Shown: positions 9,036 to 17,933 of the stretch, one piece after another
Layout of the letters: each line of letters opens with the position of its first letter
Numbering within the stretch: position 1 is the first letter of the stretch
Origin: Actinomycetospora straminea
GTDB taxonomy: Bacteria; Actinomycetota; Actinomycetes; Mycobacteriales; Pseudonocardiaceae
Assembly: GCF_028737255.1 (NCBI RefSeq)
Contig: NZ_JAQZAN010000001.1
Location: 372,001 to 436,000, forward strand
DNA: 64,000 nucleotides
Direction: 5' to 3'
Notes under the pieces: model-generated
Database searches by the model: none
Seen by the model: the letters and a program-made list of their open reading frames with translations, nothing else
Told to the model about the DNA's origin: nothing
Translations under genes and position numbers: made by a program

Positions 9036-9566
9036 CTAGCGCCTGGTGATCAACCGCGCCGTCGCCGTGTTCGCCGCGGCGACCGCGCCGGCGTAGATGC
9101 CGTGCTGGACGAAGCTCGTCACCAGCAGGCGACGCTCCCAGCGCCACGGCGGCGGGGTGTCGCCGAGCACCGGGAACAGGCCGAGGGCCATCACCTGGCT
9201 GCCGGCGAAGAACGCGAACCCCGGGGCCGGTTCGCGACCCAGGAGGTGCTGGAGGCCGACGTGGGCCGTGCCGACCACCGAGCCGTAGCCCCAGTGCACG
9301 ACCCAGAACAGCGCGTGCCGGCCCTCCGCCGTGCGCGGCGCCCAGCCGATGACGTGGCGCAGCAGCGTCGACGCCGCGATGACGACGTGCTCGCTGTCGT
9401 CGTAGTCGAGGATGACATCGATCTCGGACGTGTCGATGCCACGGTGGTGGGCGTAGCGACGCCGGCGGAGGTCGGCCGCGAGGGCCATCGCCCCGGTGCC
9501 CACGGCGCCCCCGACCACGCCCCGGGCGATCTCCCGCAGCACCGGCGCGCTCCTCCGTCGACCCAT
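9036..9566 (-). CDS. Hypothetical membrane protein
   Basis: A 176-residue protein that I do not recognise. Two or three weakly hydrophobic segments are visible: GVVGGAVGTGAMALAADL near residue 15, ALFWVVHWGYGSVVGTAHVGL near 85, and FAFFAGSQVMALGLFPVLG near 115. A helix-rich C-terminus ends TARLITRR. The first segment, with Gly-Thr-Gly-Ala-Met, resembles small inner-membrane proteins such as DUF1440/YagU, but this is only an impression. ATG 9566 is preferred to GTG-type starts upstream. It is 12 bases upstream of the DMT permease gene on the same strand and may be its operon partner. Confidence 0.55.
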   Translation of the reverse strand: MGRRRSAPVLREIARGVVGGAVGTGAMALAADLRRRRYAHHRGIDTSEIDVILDYDDSEHVVIAASTLLRHVIGWAPRTAEGRHALFWVVHWGYGSVVGTAHVGLQHLLGREPAPGFAFFAGSQVMALGLFPVLGDTPPPWRWERRLLVTSFVQHGIYAGAVAAANTATARLITRR

Positions 9567-9629
9567 GGACGCCCATCGTGCCCTGGATCGGTTCACGACG
9601 CGGCCGGGCGCGGTGCGCGATGTCGCGGG

Positions 9630-12600
9630 TCACCGGAAGTCCCGCGAGCTCGAGGGGACGCGCAGGTCGAGGCGCTCGACGCGGTCGGCGACGAGGTTGA
9701 CCACGCTCGGGGCGTCGTGGGCCCGCTCGACACGCCCGCGGATCACGAGCGCGGCGCTGGTGCGGGCCACCACCCGGTGGCGCGCCCACAGGCCCTCCGA
9801 GCAGACGACGTTGAGCATGCCCGTCTCGTCCTCGAGGTTGAGGAACGTCGTGCCGCCCGCGGTGGCGGGGCGCTGGCGGTGGGTCACCACCCCGCCGACC
9901 TCGATGCGCTCCCCCTCGGGCACGCGGGCGACCGCGGCCACCGACAGCGCCCCGCGCTCCTCGAGCGCGGCGCGCAGGTGGGTCACCGGGTGGCTGTCGG
10001 GGGTCAGCCCGGTGGCCCACACGTCGGCGACGGTGAGCTCGACCGCGCTCATGCCCGGCAGCGCGGGCGCCTCGAGCCCGACGGCGGTGTCGGGCAGGCG
10101 GTCGTGGCGCACGCCGTCGCGCACCACCCCGACCCCGGCCGCCGCCGCCCCGGCCGCCCAGAGCGCCTCACGGCGGTCGAGCCCGAAGCACCCCAGGGCC
10201 CCGGCCGTCGCGAGGGCCTCGACGTGGGCGGTGGTGAGCTCCGCGCGCCGGGCGAGGTCGGCGACGTCGCGGTAGGGACCGTGCTCGGTACCGCTCCCGG
10301 TGCCGCTCTCGGTGCCGCCCTCGGTCCCGTCCCGGCGGGCCACGATCCGGGCGGCCACCTCGTCGCCGAGCCCGCGCACCCCGGCCAGCCCGAGGCGCAC
10401 GGCGACCCCGCCGGCGCTGTCGGGGTGCGGCTCGAGGCCGGGGGTGTCGGCGGCGACGAGGACGTCCGGGCCGAGCACCACCACCCCGTGCCGGCGGGCG
10501 TCGGCGGTGAGCGACTGCGGTGAGTAGAAGCCCATCGGCTGGGCGCGCAGCAGCGCCGCGCAGAAGGCGGCCGGGTAGTAGAGCTTGTACCAGGCGCTGA
10601 CGTAGACCAGCGACGCGAAGCTGATCGAGTGGCTCTCCGGGAAGCCGAAGTTCGCGAACGCCTTGGTCTTGGAGAAGATCGTGTCCGCGAGGTCGCCGGT
10701 GATCCCGTTGGCCGCCATGCCCTCGTAGAACCGCGCGCGCATCCGCTCGATCCGCTCGCTGGAGCGCTTGGCCGACAGCGCCCGGCGCAGCTCGTCGGCC
10801 TCGGCGGCGGAGAAGCCGGCGACGTCGACCGCGAGCTGCATGAGCTGCTCCTGGAACAGCGGCACCCCGAGGGTCTTCTCCAGCGCGGGCTCGCAGAGCG
10901 GGTGGTCGTAGACGACACGCTCCAGCCCGTTGCGGCGCCGGATGTAGGGGTGCACCGACCCGCCCTGGATCGGCCCGGGGCGGATGAGCGCGACCTCGAC
11001 GACCAGGTCGTAGAACTCGCGGGGCCGCAGCCGCGGCAGCGTCGCCATCTGCGCCCGGGACTCGACCTGGAACACGCCCACCGAGTCGCCCTCGGCGAGC
11101 ATGGCGAACACCGCCGGATCGGTGGCCTGCAGGTCGTGCAGCTTCACCCGCACCCCGTGGTGCTCGGCGACGAGGTCGGCGGCGTAGTGAAGCACCGAGA
11201 GCATCCCGAGCCCCAGCAGGTCGATCTTGACCAGGCCCACCGCCGCCGCGTCGTCCTTGTCCCACTGGATGACGCTGCGCCCCGGCATCCGCCCCCACTC
11301 GACGGGCACCACCTGGTCGACCGGCCGGTCGCAGATGACCATGCCGCCGGAGTGGATGCCGAGGTGGCGCGGGAAGCCCGCGATCTGCTCGGCGAGCGAC
11401 GCCACCGCCGGCGGCATCTCGGGCACCTGCCCCGCCAGCTCGGCACCTGGTCCCCACCGGTCGATCTGCTTGCTCCACGCGTCCTGCTGGCCCTGCGCGA
11501 ACCCCAGCGCCCGGGCCGCGTCGCGCACCGCCGAGCGCGGCCGGTAGGTGATGACGTTGGCGACCTGCGCGGCCCGGTCGCGCCCGTAGCGCGCGTAGAC
11601 GTACTGGATGGCCTCCTCGCGGCGGTCGGACTCGATGTCGAGGTCGATGTCGGGGTAGCCGTCGCGCTCCGGGGACAGGAAGCGCTCGAACAGCAGGTTC
11701 ATCGCGACCGCGTCGACGTGGGTGATGCCCAGCGCGAAGCAGACCGCCGAGTTGGCTGCCGACCCCCGGCCCTGGCAGTAGATGTCGTGGTCGACGCAGA
11801 ACTGCACGATGTCGGCGACGATGAGGAAGTAGCCGGGGAAGCCCTGGCGCTCGATGACGTCGAGCTCGTGGTCGATCACCTCGAACGCCCGGGGGGAGCG
11901 CAGCCGGTCGCCGTAGCGCACCGCCGCCCCCATCCACGTCAGCCGGCGCAGCCAGCTCGCCTCCGTCTCGCCCTCGGGCACCGCGAACGGCGGCAGCTCG
12001 GGCGCCAGCAGCTCGAGGCCGAACGCGCACTCGCGACCCAGCCGCGCGGCGTGGGCGACGGCCTGGGGGTGGCGGGCGAACCGCTGCGCCATCTCCGCCC
12101 CGGACCGCAGGTGCGCCGGGCCCGGCGGCAGCCAGCCCTCGGCGTCGTCGAGGCTGCGGCGCGCCCGCACCGCGCCGAGCGCGGCGGCGAGCCGCGCGCG
12201 GTCCGGCGTCGCGTAGTGGGCGCCGGTGGTGGCCACGGTGCGCAGGCCCCGCCCCCGGTCGGCGCGCCCGGCGAGCTCGGCGAGCGCCGCGTTGCGCTCG
12301 GTGTCGTCCGGCAGGCCCTGGTCGGTGAGCTCGACCGCGACGTTCTCGGCCCCGAACAGCGCGACCAGCCGGTCGATCTCGCGCGCCGCGCCGTCGGCCC
12401 CCTCGGCGGCCAGGGCCCGGCGCACCGACCCCTTGCGGCAGCCCGTCAGCACCTGGACGTGGCCCCCGAGCGTCGACGCGACCCGCTCCGGGTCGTACAC
12501 CGGGCGGCCCTTCTCGCCGTGGGTGTGCATCTGCCCCTCGGTGATCGCCCGCGAGATCGCCCGGTAGCCGTCGGGGTCGCGGGCGAGGACCAGCAGGTGG

Positions 12601-13259
12601 TCGCCCTCGGGGTCGGGTACGCCGTTCTGCGGGGCGGTCAGGCCCAGCGAGAGCTCCGCGCCGTAGACCGTCGGGACCCCCAGCTCCTGGGCGGCCTCGG
12701 CGAAGCGGACCACGCCGTACATGCCGTCGTGGTCGGTGAGCGCGATCGCCTCGAGCCCCAGCCGCGCGGCCTCCTCGACCAGCTCCTCGGGGTGCGACGC
12801 GCCGTCGAGGAAGCTGAAGTTGGAGTGCACGTGCAGCTCGGCGTAGGGGACGGTCAGGCCCGCGTCCCCGGCCCGCGACCCCGGCGGCGGACGGTAGGGC
12901 GTGCGGTGCCGCGACCAGGCCGGGCTGTCGCCACCGTCGCCGGGGAACTGCTCGTCGCGCGGCGGGCGGATGCGCCCCGGGCCGTCGACCCGCTCGCTGT
13001 CGTCGAACGCGAGCGGGTCGCGGACGAAGCCGTCGGGGACCTCCCACTCCGGCGGCCAGGGGCCGACGTGCCCCGCGTGCGGCCCGTCCCGGTGGCTCCC
13101 CCGACCCTGCTGATCCGCCTGATCCGACCGGCCGCCCCGGCCCTGGATCGCATCGCGCGAGCCGTTGCCCCGCCCCTGCATGCTCGGGTTGTCGGACGGG
13201 CGCCCGGACAGGAGGCGCTCCATCTCCGACCAGTCGACCGGCGGGTTGCTCCACCCCAT
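9630..13259 (-). CDS. dnaE2: Error-prone DNA polymerase DnaE2
   Basis: A 1209-residue C-family polymerase, the mutagenic DnaE2 of the actinobacterial SOS mutasome, which performs translesion synthesis with ImuA and ImuB. The N-terminus MGWSNPPVDWSEMERLLSG is typical of actinobacterial DnaE2. A ~75-residue polar Gly/Arg-rich insert follows, then the PHP domain (AELHVHSNFSFLDGA). The palm motif PDIDLDIESDRREEAI provides catalytic aspartates, and GRGSAANSAVCFALGIT is the conserved loop. C-terminally there is a tandem helix-hairpin-helix (GLAGVRGLGDEVAARIV) and an OB fold (VGGVVTHRQRPATAGGTTFLNLEDETG). ATG 13259 overlaps the imuB stop as TGATG, so translation is coupled. DnaE2 lacks the tau- and beta-binding tail of replicative DnaE1. 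Confidence 0.96.
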   Translation of the reverse strand: MGWSNPPVDWSEMERLLSGRPSDNPSMQGRGNGSRDAIQGRGGRSDQADQQGRGSHRDGPHAGHVGPWPPEWEVPDGFVRDPLAFDDSERVDGPGRIRPPRDEQFPGDGGDSPAWSRHRTPYRPPPGSRAGDAGLTVPYAELHVHSNFSFLDGASHPEELVEEAARLGLEAIALTDHDGMYGVVRFAEAAQELGVPTVYGAELSLGLTAPQNGVPDPEGDHLLVLARDPDGYRAISRAITEGQMHTHGEKGRPVYDPERVASTLGGHVQVLTGCRKGSVRRALAAEGADGAAREIDRLVALFGAENVAVELTDQGLPDDTERNAALAELAGRADRGRGLRTVATTGAHYATPDRARLAAALGAVRARRSLDDAEGWLPPGPAHLRSGAEMAQRFARHPQAVAHAARLGRECAFGLELLAPELPPFAVPEGETEASWLRRLTWMGAAVRYGDRLRSPRAFEVIDHELDVIERQGFPGYFLIVADIVQFCVDHDIYCQGRGSAANSAVCFALGITHVDAVAMNLLFERFLSPERDGYPDIDLDIESDRREEAIQYVYARYGRDRAAQVANVITYRPRSAVRDAARALGFAQGQQDAWSKQIDRWGPGAELAGQVPEMPPAVASLAEQIAGFPRHLGIHSGGMVICDRPVDQVVPVEWGRMPGRSVIQWDKDDAAAVGLVKIDLLGLGMLSVLHYAADLVAEHHGVRVKLHDLQATDPAVFAMLAEGDSVGVFQVESRAQMATLPRLRPREFYDLVVEVALIRPGPIQGGSVHPYIRRRNGLERVVYDHPLCEPALEKTLGVPLFQEQLMQLAVDVAGFSAAEADELRRALSAKRSSERIERMRARFYEGMAANGITGDLADTIFSKTKAFANFGFPESHSISFASLVYVSAWYKLYYPAAFCAALLRAQPMGFYSPQSLTADARRHGVVVLGPDVLVAADTPGLEPHPDSAGGVAVRLGLAGVRGLGDEVAARIVARRDGTEGGTESGTGSGTEHGPYRDVADLARRAELTTAHVEALATAGALGCFGLDRREALWAAGAAAAGVGVVRDGVRHDRLPDTAVGLEAPALPGMSAVELTVADVWATGLTPDSHPVTHLRAALEERGALSVAAVARVPEGERIEVGGVVTHRQRPATAGGTTFLNLEDETGMLNVVCSEGLWARHRVVARTSAALVIRGRVERAHDAPSVVNLVADRVERLDLRVPSSSRDFR

Positions 13260-14989
13260 CAGTCGTAGATCCCTTCCACCGCCCAGCGGCCGTCGCGGTG
13301 GACCAGCAGCAGGGCCCGGCCGACCGCGTCGGCGCCGGAGGCGACCGGGTCGGGCGCCAGGTCGGCCGCCGGGTCGGGCTCGGGGTCGCGGCCGGCGGCG
13401 AGCTCGTCGGCGTCGGTGCTGCAGACCACCTGGATGCGCACGCTGCCCTCGGCCCCGACCTCGGCCACGGCACGGGGGTCCCACCAGCGTCCGGGGTCGG
13501 GCCACGGGCCGCCCCAGGCGCGGACCGGCGCGGTGGGGGCGGCCGGGTCGGTGCCGAGCGCGACGTGGGCCGGCGGCGCGGTGAGCCGGCCACGGGAGGC
13601 GCGGCGCACCGGCACCCCCTCGGCGTCGAGCACCCGCGCCGGCAGCGGCTCGGGCGGGACCCGGGCCGGCGAGGGCGCGGGGAGCGCGCCGGGCCAGGGC
13701 GCCTCCGGGTCGATCGCCGGGGTGCGCTCGTCGCCCCAGGGCACCAGCCGGATCCGCTCCCCCGGCCCGCGCCCGCCCCCGGCGACCCCGGTGAGCACCT
13801 CCTCGGGACCGAGCAGGCCCTGGACCCGCACGAGCGCGCGCCCGGCCCGCTCGTCGGCGACCCCGACCTCGCCCCAGAGCCCGAGCTGCAGGCGCCCGGC
13901 CTCGACGACCTCCTCGGGCACCAGGCGCAGCACGACGAGCCCGCCGTCACGGCTGCCCGGCCCCGGACCGCCCTGCCCACGCCGCGACAGCCAGCCCTCG
14001 AGCTGCCAGCGCACGCGGTCGGCGGTGCCGTGCGGGGTCAGCGGCTCGGCGCAGCGCCACACCCGGGCCAGCTCCTCGCCCTCGGTGGTGCGCGCCTGCA
14101 CCCCGAGACGCGTGCACGCGAGCCCGGCCCGCCCCAGCGCCTCGTGCAGCCGCTCGGCCAATGAGCGGGCGGCGAAGGCGGCGGCGTCGACCCGGTCGAC
14201 GGGGGGGTCGAGCGGGAGCTCCACGGTGAGCTCGTCGGGGATGCGCCGCCGCGAGGGCGGGCGCTCGTCGAGCCCGCGGGCCAGCCGGTGGGCCCGCACC
14301 GCGGCCGCGTCGAAGCGCGAGGCCACGTCGGTGGCCGACAGGTCGGCGAAGGCCCCGAGCGTGCGCAGCCCCAGCCGGCGCAGCAGGCCGATGAGCTCCG
14401 CGCGGGCGGCGCTCGCGTCGTCGTCGGCGCCGGCGGTGTCGGGCTCGACCCCCGGTTCGAGCGCGAGCTCGGTGACCGGCAGCGGCGCCAGGAACCCCGG
14501 GCTCTCCCCCGGCGGCACGAGCAGCGACCGGCGCGCGGCGAGCCCCGCCGCGAACAGCCCGTCCGCGACCCCGACCTGGCACTCGACGCGGGTGCGCCCC
14601 GCCACGTGGTCGACCAGGCGCTCGGCCACGACCTCCTCGCCGCCGAAGTACCGCGCCGGCCCGCGCGCCGAGAGCGCGACCAGCCCCGGGCGGACCACCT
14701 CGACCCCGGGCGCCAGCTCCTCGACCGCCGCCGCGACCGGCTCGAAGCAGCGGGCGTCGCGCTCGGGATCGCGGGCGAGCACCGCGAGGTCCGGGCAGCG
14801 GGCCTGGGCCTCGCGCCGGCGCAGCCCCCGGCGGACGCCCTGGGCGCGCGCCGTCGCCGAGCAGGCCACCACCCGGTGCGCCGCGAGGACCGCCGCGGGC
14901 CGGGCGGGCGGCAGCCCCGCGTCGGCGGCACCCGCCACCACCGGCCAGTCGGGACACCACAGCGCGAGCACCCGCGCCGGCGCGCTCAC
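13259..14989 (-). CDS. imuB: ImuB, Y-family polymerase-like mutasome protein
   Basis: A 576-residue Y-family polymerase homologue. It opens ARVLALWCPDWPVVAG, where true DinB enzymes have a metal-binding DxD-type acidic motif; those acidic residues are missing, so it is presumably non-catalytic, as described for mycobacterial ImuB, which serves as the hub connecting DnaE2, ImuA and the beta clamp. A helix-hairpin-helix segment with LIGLLRRLGLRTLGAFADL and a little-finger-like domain follow. The C-terminal ~170 residues are Pro/Gly-rich. It overlaps imuA by GTGA (14986-14989) and dnaE2 by TGATG, forming a tight three-gene SOS operon. Confidence 0.93.
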   Translation of the reverse strand: MSAPARVLALWCPDWPVVAGAADAGLPPARPAAVLAAHRVVACSATARAQGVRRGLRRREAQARCPDLAVLARDPERDARCFEPVAAAVEELAPGVEVVRPGLVALSARGPARYFGGEEVVAERLVDHVAGRTRVECQVGVADGLFAAGLAARRSLLVPPGESPGFLAPLPVTELALEPGVEPDTAGADDDASAARAELIGLLRRLGLRTLGAFADLSATDVASRFDAAAVRAHRLARGLDERPPSRRRIPDELTVELPLDPPVDRVDAAAFAARSLAERLHEALGRAGLACTRLGVQARTTEGEELARVWRCAEPLTPHGTADRVRWQLEGWLSRRGQGGPGPGSRDGGLVVLRLVPEEVVEAGRLQLGLWGEVGVADERAGRALVRVQGLLGPEEVLTGVAGGGRGPGERIRLVPWGDERTPAIDPEAPWPGALPAPSPARVPPEPLPARVLDAEGVPVRRASRGRLTAPPAHVALGTDPAAPTAPVRAWGGPWPDPGRWWDPRAVAEVGAEGSVRIQVVCSTDADELAAGRDPEPDPAADLAPDPVASGADAVGRALLLVHRDGRWAVEGIYD

Positions 14990-15873
14990 CCCGCCACCCC
15001 GATGCGGGCGGGCGCCGGGAGGGGCTCGCCGGTCTGCCCGGCCCGGCGCGGTGGGCCGGTGAGCGGCGCCCCGATCGGCAGCTCGCCGTCCGGCAGGCAC
15101 GTCCCGGCCGGCCCGGGCAGCAGCAGCGGCTCCTCCTGATCGCCGGGGCGGCCCCGCGCGGCGCAGCGGACGCGGACCCGCCGCGAGCGCAGCCGTCCCG
15201 TGCCGTCGCCCCCGAGCCCGGCCCAGGCGCTGCCCTCGGCGCGCAGCTCGACCTCGGCGCCCGGCCACGCGCCCGCCGCGCCGACCGGCACCAGCACCGC
15301 GCCCCGCTGGCGGACCCGGGCGCCGAGCCGCTGCCGCTCGCCCGCGGGCCACCGCACGCCGGGCAGCGTGGTGTCGAGCACGACCACGTCCACCCCGTCG
15401 ACCAGCGCCGCCACCACCGCCGCCGGCCGCGGACCGGGCCGGGGCACCAGCGCCGTGCGCGCCAGGTCGAGCCCCGCCTCCGCGGCCGCCTGGACCCCCA
15501 GGTCCGGCAGCCCGACCACCGCGCACCACGACCCGGCCCGCGATGCCTCGGCCAGCAGCGCGAGCAGCAGCGACGTCGACCCGCACACCGCGACCGCCGA
15601 CCCGCGCCGCAGCCCGCCGTGGGGCAGCAGCCCGGCCAGCGGCGCGCTCACCGGCAGCACCGCGCTGCCCTCGCGGTCGGCCGGCACCGGCTCCGGACTC
15701 GCGACCGGCTCCGGGGGCGCGACCGGCCCCGGGCCCGGCTCCGGGCGCTCCTCCACCGGCGCCCCGCGACGCGCGGATCGCCGCCCCCGCAGCTCCGAGG
15801 CCCGCACCACCCCGAGGTCGGACCACCGCCGCGACGGGGCCTGCCCGTCGAACAACGACGACGCACCGCCCAT
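14986..15873 (-). CDS. imuA: ImuA (ImuA-prime), RecA/SulA-like SOS mutasome accessory protein
   Basis: A 295-residue protein encoded first in the imuA-imuB-dnaE2 operon. It has the weak RecA-like core seen in actinobacterial ImuA: a hydrophobic LLPHGGLRRGSAVAVCGSTSLLLALLAEAS in the position of a Walker A strand but with no GKT, so ATP binding is doubtful, and VDVVVLDTTLPGVRW where Walker B would be. The N-terminal ~75 residues are Pro/Glu-rich. ATG 15873 is chosen, not the upstream ATG at 15924, because a perfect LexA box occupies 15884-15899 and GAGGAG gives a good ribosome site. Expression is expected on DNA damage. Confidence 0.88.
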   Translation of the reverse strand: MGGASSLFDGQAPSRRWSDLGVVRASELRGRRSARRGAPVEERPEPGPGPVAPPEPVASPEPVPADREGSAVLPVSAPLAGLLPHGGLRRGSAVAVCGSTSLLLALLAEASRAGSWCAVVGLPDLGVQAAAEAGLDLARTALVPRPGPRPAAVVAALVDGVDVVVLDTTLPGVRWPAGERQRLGARVRQRGAVLVPVGAAGAWPGAEVELRAEGSAWAGLGGDGTGRLRSRRVRVRCAARGRPGDQEEPLLLPGPAGTCLPDGELPIGAPLTGPPRRAGQTGEPLPAPARIGVAG

Positions 15874-15883
15874 GAGCGCCTCC

Positions 15884-15899
15884 TCGAACACGTGTTCGA
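15884..15899 (-). promoter_or_regulatory. LexA/SOS box of the imuA-imuB-dnaE2 operon
   Basis: TCGAACACGTGTTCGA is a perfect match to the mycobacterial/actinobacterial LexA consensus TCGAAC-N4-GTTCGA. It ends 11 bases before the imuA start and overlaps the expected promoter. LexA itself is not in the window. Confidence 0.92.
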
Positions 15900-15981
15900 A
15901 CAACGAGGAAACGCTAGCCCACACCCCCGACAGTCGCCGAGTCCCCGGGCGAGGGTCACCCCGGCGGTCGGGTCCGCCGTC

Positions 15982-17811
15982 TCAGCCCGGCGTGGCCGTC
16001 CGCAGCGGGCCGAGCTCCCACCGGCCGTCGCCCTGCAGCTCGAGGCGGGTGTCGTGGAACGCCTCGAGGCTGCTGCGGTGGCCGACGCTGACCACGATCA
16101 GCTCCGGCAGCTCCCGGCGCAACAGCGTGTAGAGCTCGTGCTCGAGCCCCTCGTCGAGCGCCGCCGTGGCCTCGTCGAGGAAGACGACGTCCGGGCGGGC
16201 GAGCAGCAGCCGGCCGAACCCGAGGCGCTGCTGCTCGCCGGGCGAGAGCTCCCGCCACCACACGCGTTCCTCGTCGAGCCGCTCGGCCAGCTGCCCCAGG
16301 GACACCGCGCGCAGCACGTCGGCGATCCGGTCGTCGCCGACCTCCTCGGGCGGCTCAGGGTAGGTCACGCCGGTCCTCAGGTCGCCGAGGGGCACGTAGG
16401 GCTGCTGGCCGAGGAACACGGCGTGGGGCCCGGTCGGCCGGGCGACCTCGCCGTCGGCGAACGGCCAGAGGTCGGCCAGGCTGCGCAGCAGCGTCGTCTT
16501 GCCGTACCCGGACCGTCCGGTGACGAGGAGCCGGTCCCCCGGGCCGAGGTCCAGCTCCAGGTCCTCCACCAGGACCGCGCCGTCGGGCCGGCGCACGGTG
16601 AGGTCACGGACGGCGACCCCCTCGGCCCGCTGGGCCACCCCGACCTCGGGGAGCTCGCGGGCCTCCTCGTCGGCGTCGAGGAGGCCGGTCAGGCGGTCGA
16701 GCACCGCGCGGTAGGCCGCGAACTGGTCGTAGGCGTTGCGGAAGAACGACAGCCCGTCGTGGACCTGGCCGAAGGCGCTCGCCGTCTGCTGGACGTCGCC
16801 GAGGGTGATGGCCTGGGCGAAGAAGCGCGGCGCCTGGATGATGATCGGGAAGACCACGGAGATCTGGGTGACCACCAGGTTGAAGCCCTGGAACCGCAGG
16901 TTCCGTCGCACGATCCGCCAGTAGTTGGCGATGACGGCGGCGAACCGGGCGTCGAGCGTGCGCTTCTCCGGCGCCTCGCCGCGCAGGAAGGCGATGTTCT
17001 CGGCGTTGTCGCGCACCCGCACGAGGCCGTACCGGTAGTTCGCGCCGAGCCCCTCGTTGAGGAAGTTCAGCCGGATCAGCGGCTTGCCGATGCGGAACGC
17101 GATGACCGTCGCGACGATCACGTAGAGGAACGCGAGGAACGTCATCGCGCGCGGGATCTCCACGCCGGCGATCGACAACGGGCCCGAGAGCTCCCAGAGC
17201 ACGAAGGTGAACGACGCGACCGAGAGCACGGCGTTGACCGCGCCCGAGGGCCCCACGGAGAGGTCCACGGACGTGTCCGCGAAGGAGGTGATGTCCTCCT
17301 GGATGCGCTGGTCGGGGTTGTCGACCTGGTGCGGGGTGAACCGTGACCGGTGGTAGGCCCGCCCGCCCAGCCAGTCGCCCAGCAGCCGCTCGTTGAGCCA
17401 CTCCCGCAGCCGGATCACGAAGGCCTGGCCCAGGTAGTAGGCCACCAGGACCTCCGCCACGTAGATCGTCGCGAGGATCGCGAAGACGCCCACGGCGGCC
17501 CAGAACCCGCCGGCGTCGAGGTCCTGCAGCGCGGTGTAGAGCGCGTTGCTGTTGTAGGACAGCAGGACGTTGAGCCGGACCGCGACGACGACCAGCGCCA
17601 GGAGCGCGAGGACCATCAGCAGGGGCCGCCACCCCTGGTCGCCGCCGGGCCGCAGCCACGGACCCACGAGGCGCCGGACCTGCCGGCCCCACGTGGTCGT
17701 CCGCGCGAGGAGCACGGCCACGAGCACGACCACCACGACGGTCGCGACGAAGACCGCGGCGATCCAGATCAGGGACGCGAGCCATTCCTGGCCCCAGTCG
17801 ATGTCGCCCAC
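15982..17811 (-). CDS. BacA/SbmA-like ABC transporter, fused permease and ATPase
   Basis: A 609-residue fused transporter. Residues ~15-380 form the ABC_membrane_2 (SbmA/BacA-like) domain with about six helices and the family stretch FVIRLREWLNERLLGDWLGGRAYHR. Residues ~395-609 form the ATPase: Walker A GRSGYGKTT with Lys438, Q-loop near FLGQQPYVP, signature LSPGEQQRLGFGR, and Walker B VVFLDEAT. Related actinobacterial proteins include Rv1819c of M. tuberculosis, which imports vitamin B12 and hydrophilic peptides; function here is inferred from that family. GTG 17811 is the start. It is divergent from the epimerase gene with a 122-base gap. Confidence 0.9.
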   Translation of the reverse strand: MGDIDWGQEWLASLIWIAAVFVATVVVVVLVAVLLARTTTWGRQVRRLVGPWLRPGGDQGWRPLLMVLALLALVVVAVRLNVLLSYNSNALYTALQDLDAGGFWAAVGVFAILATIYVAEVLVAYYLGQAFVIRLREWLNERLLGDWLGGRAYHRSRFTPHQVDNPDQRIQEDITSFADTSVDLSVGPSGAVNAVLSVASFTFVLWELSGPLSIAGVEIPRAMTFLAFLYVIVATVIAFRIGKPLIRLNFLNEGLGANYRYGLVRVRDNAENIAFLRGEAPEKRTLDARFAAVIANYWRIVRRNLRFQGFNLVVTQISVVFPIIIQAPRFFAQAITLGDVQQTASAFGQVHDGLSFFRNAYDQFAAYRAVLDRLTGLLDADEEARELPEVGVAQRAEGVAVRDLTVRRPDGAVLVEDLELDLGPGDRLLVTGRSGYGKTTLLRSLADLWPFADGEVARPTGPHAVFLGQQPYVPLGDLRTGVTYPEPPEEVGDDRIADVLRAVSLGQLAERLDEERVWWRELSPGEQQRLGFGRLLLARPDVVFLDEATAALDEGLEHELYTLLRRELPELIVVSVGHRSSLEAFHDTRLELQGDGRWELGPLRTATPG

Positions 17812-17933
17812 CCGCGCCCCCTCGCCTGCCGGAAGATCGGCGCAGCGTAGCGACGGTCCGCGGCGGTGTCGGGACCGGTCCGGACGGTCGCCCCCGGTCG
17901 CCGATGCCCGGGCGGACCGGCAGGGTCCACCCC

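Noticed and set aside
10629-13268. An 879-residue open frame on the plus strand opposite dnaE2
   Set aside because: Antisense shadow of dnaE2 with no recognisable domain.
15874-15924. Upstream ATG start for ImuA at 15924
   Set aside because: The LexA box would fall inside the coding sequence; the ATG at 15873 has the ribosome site.
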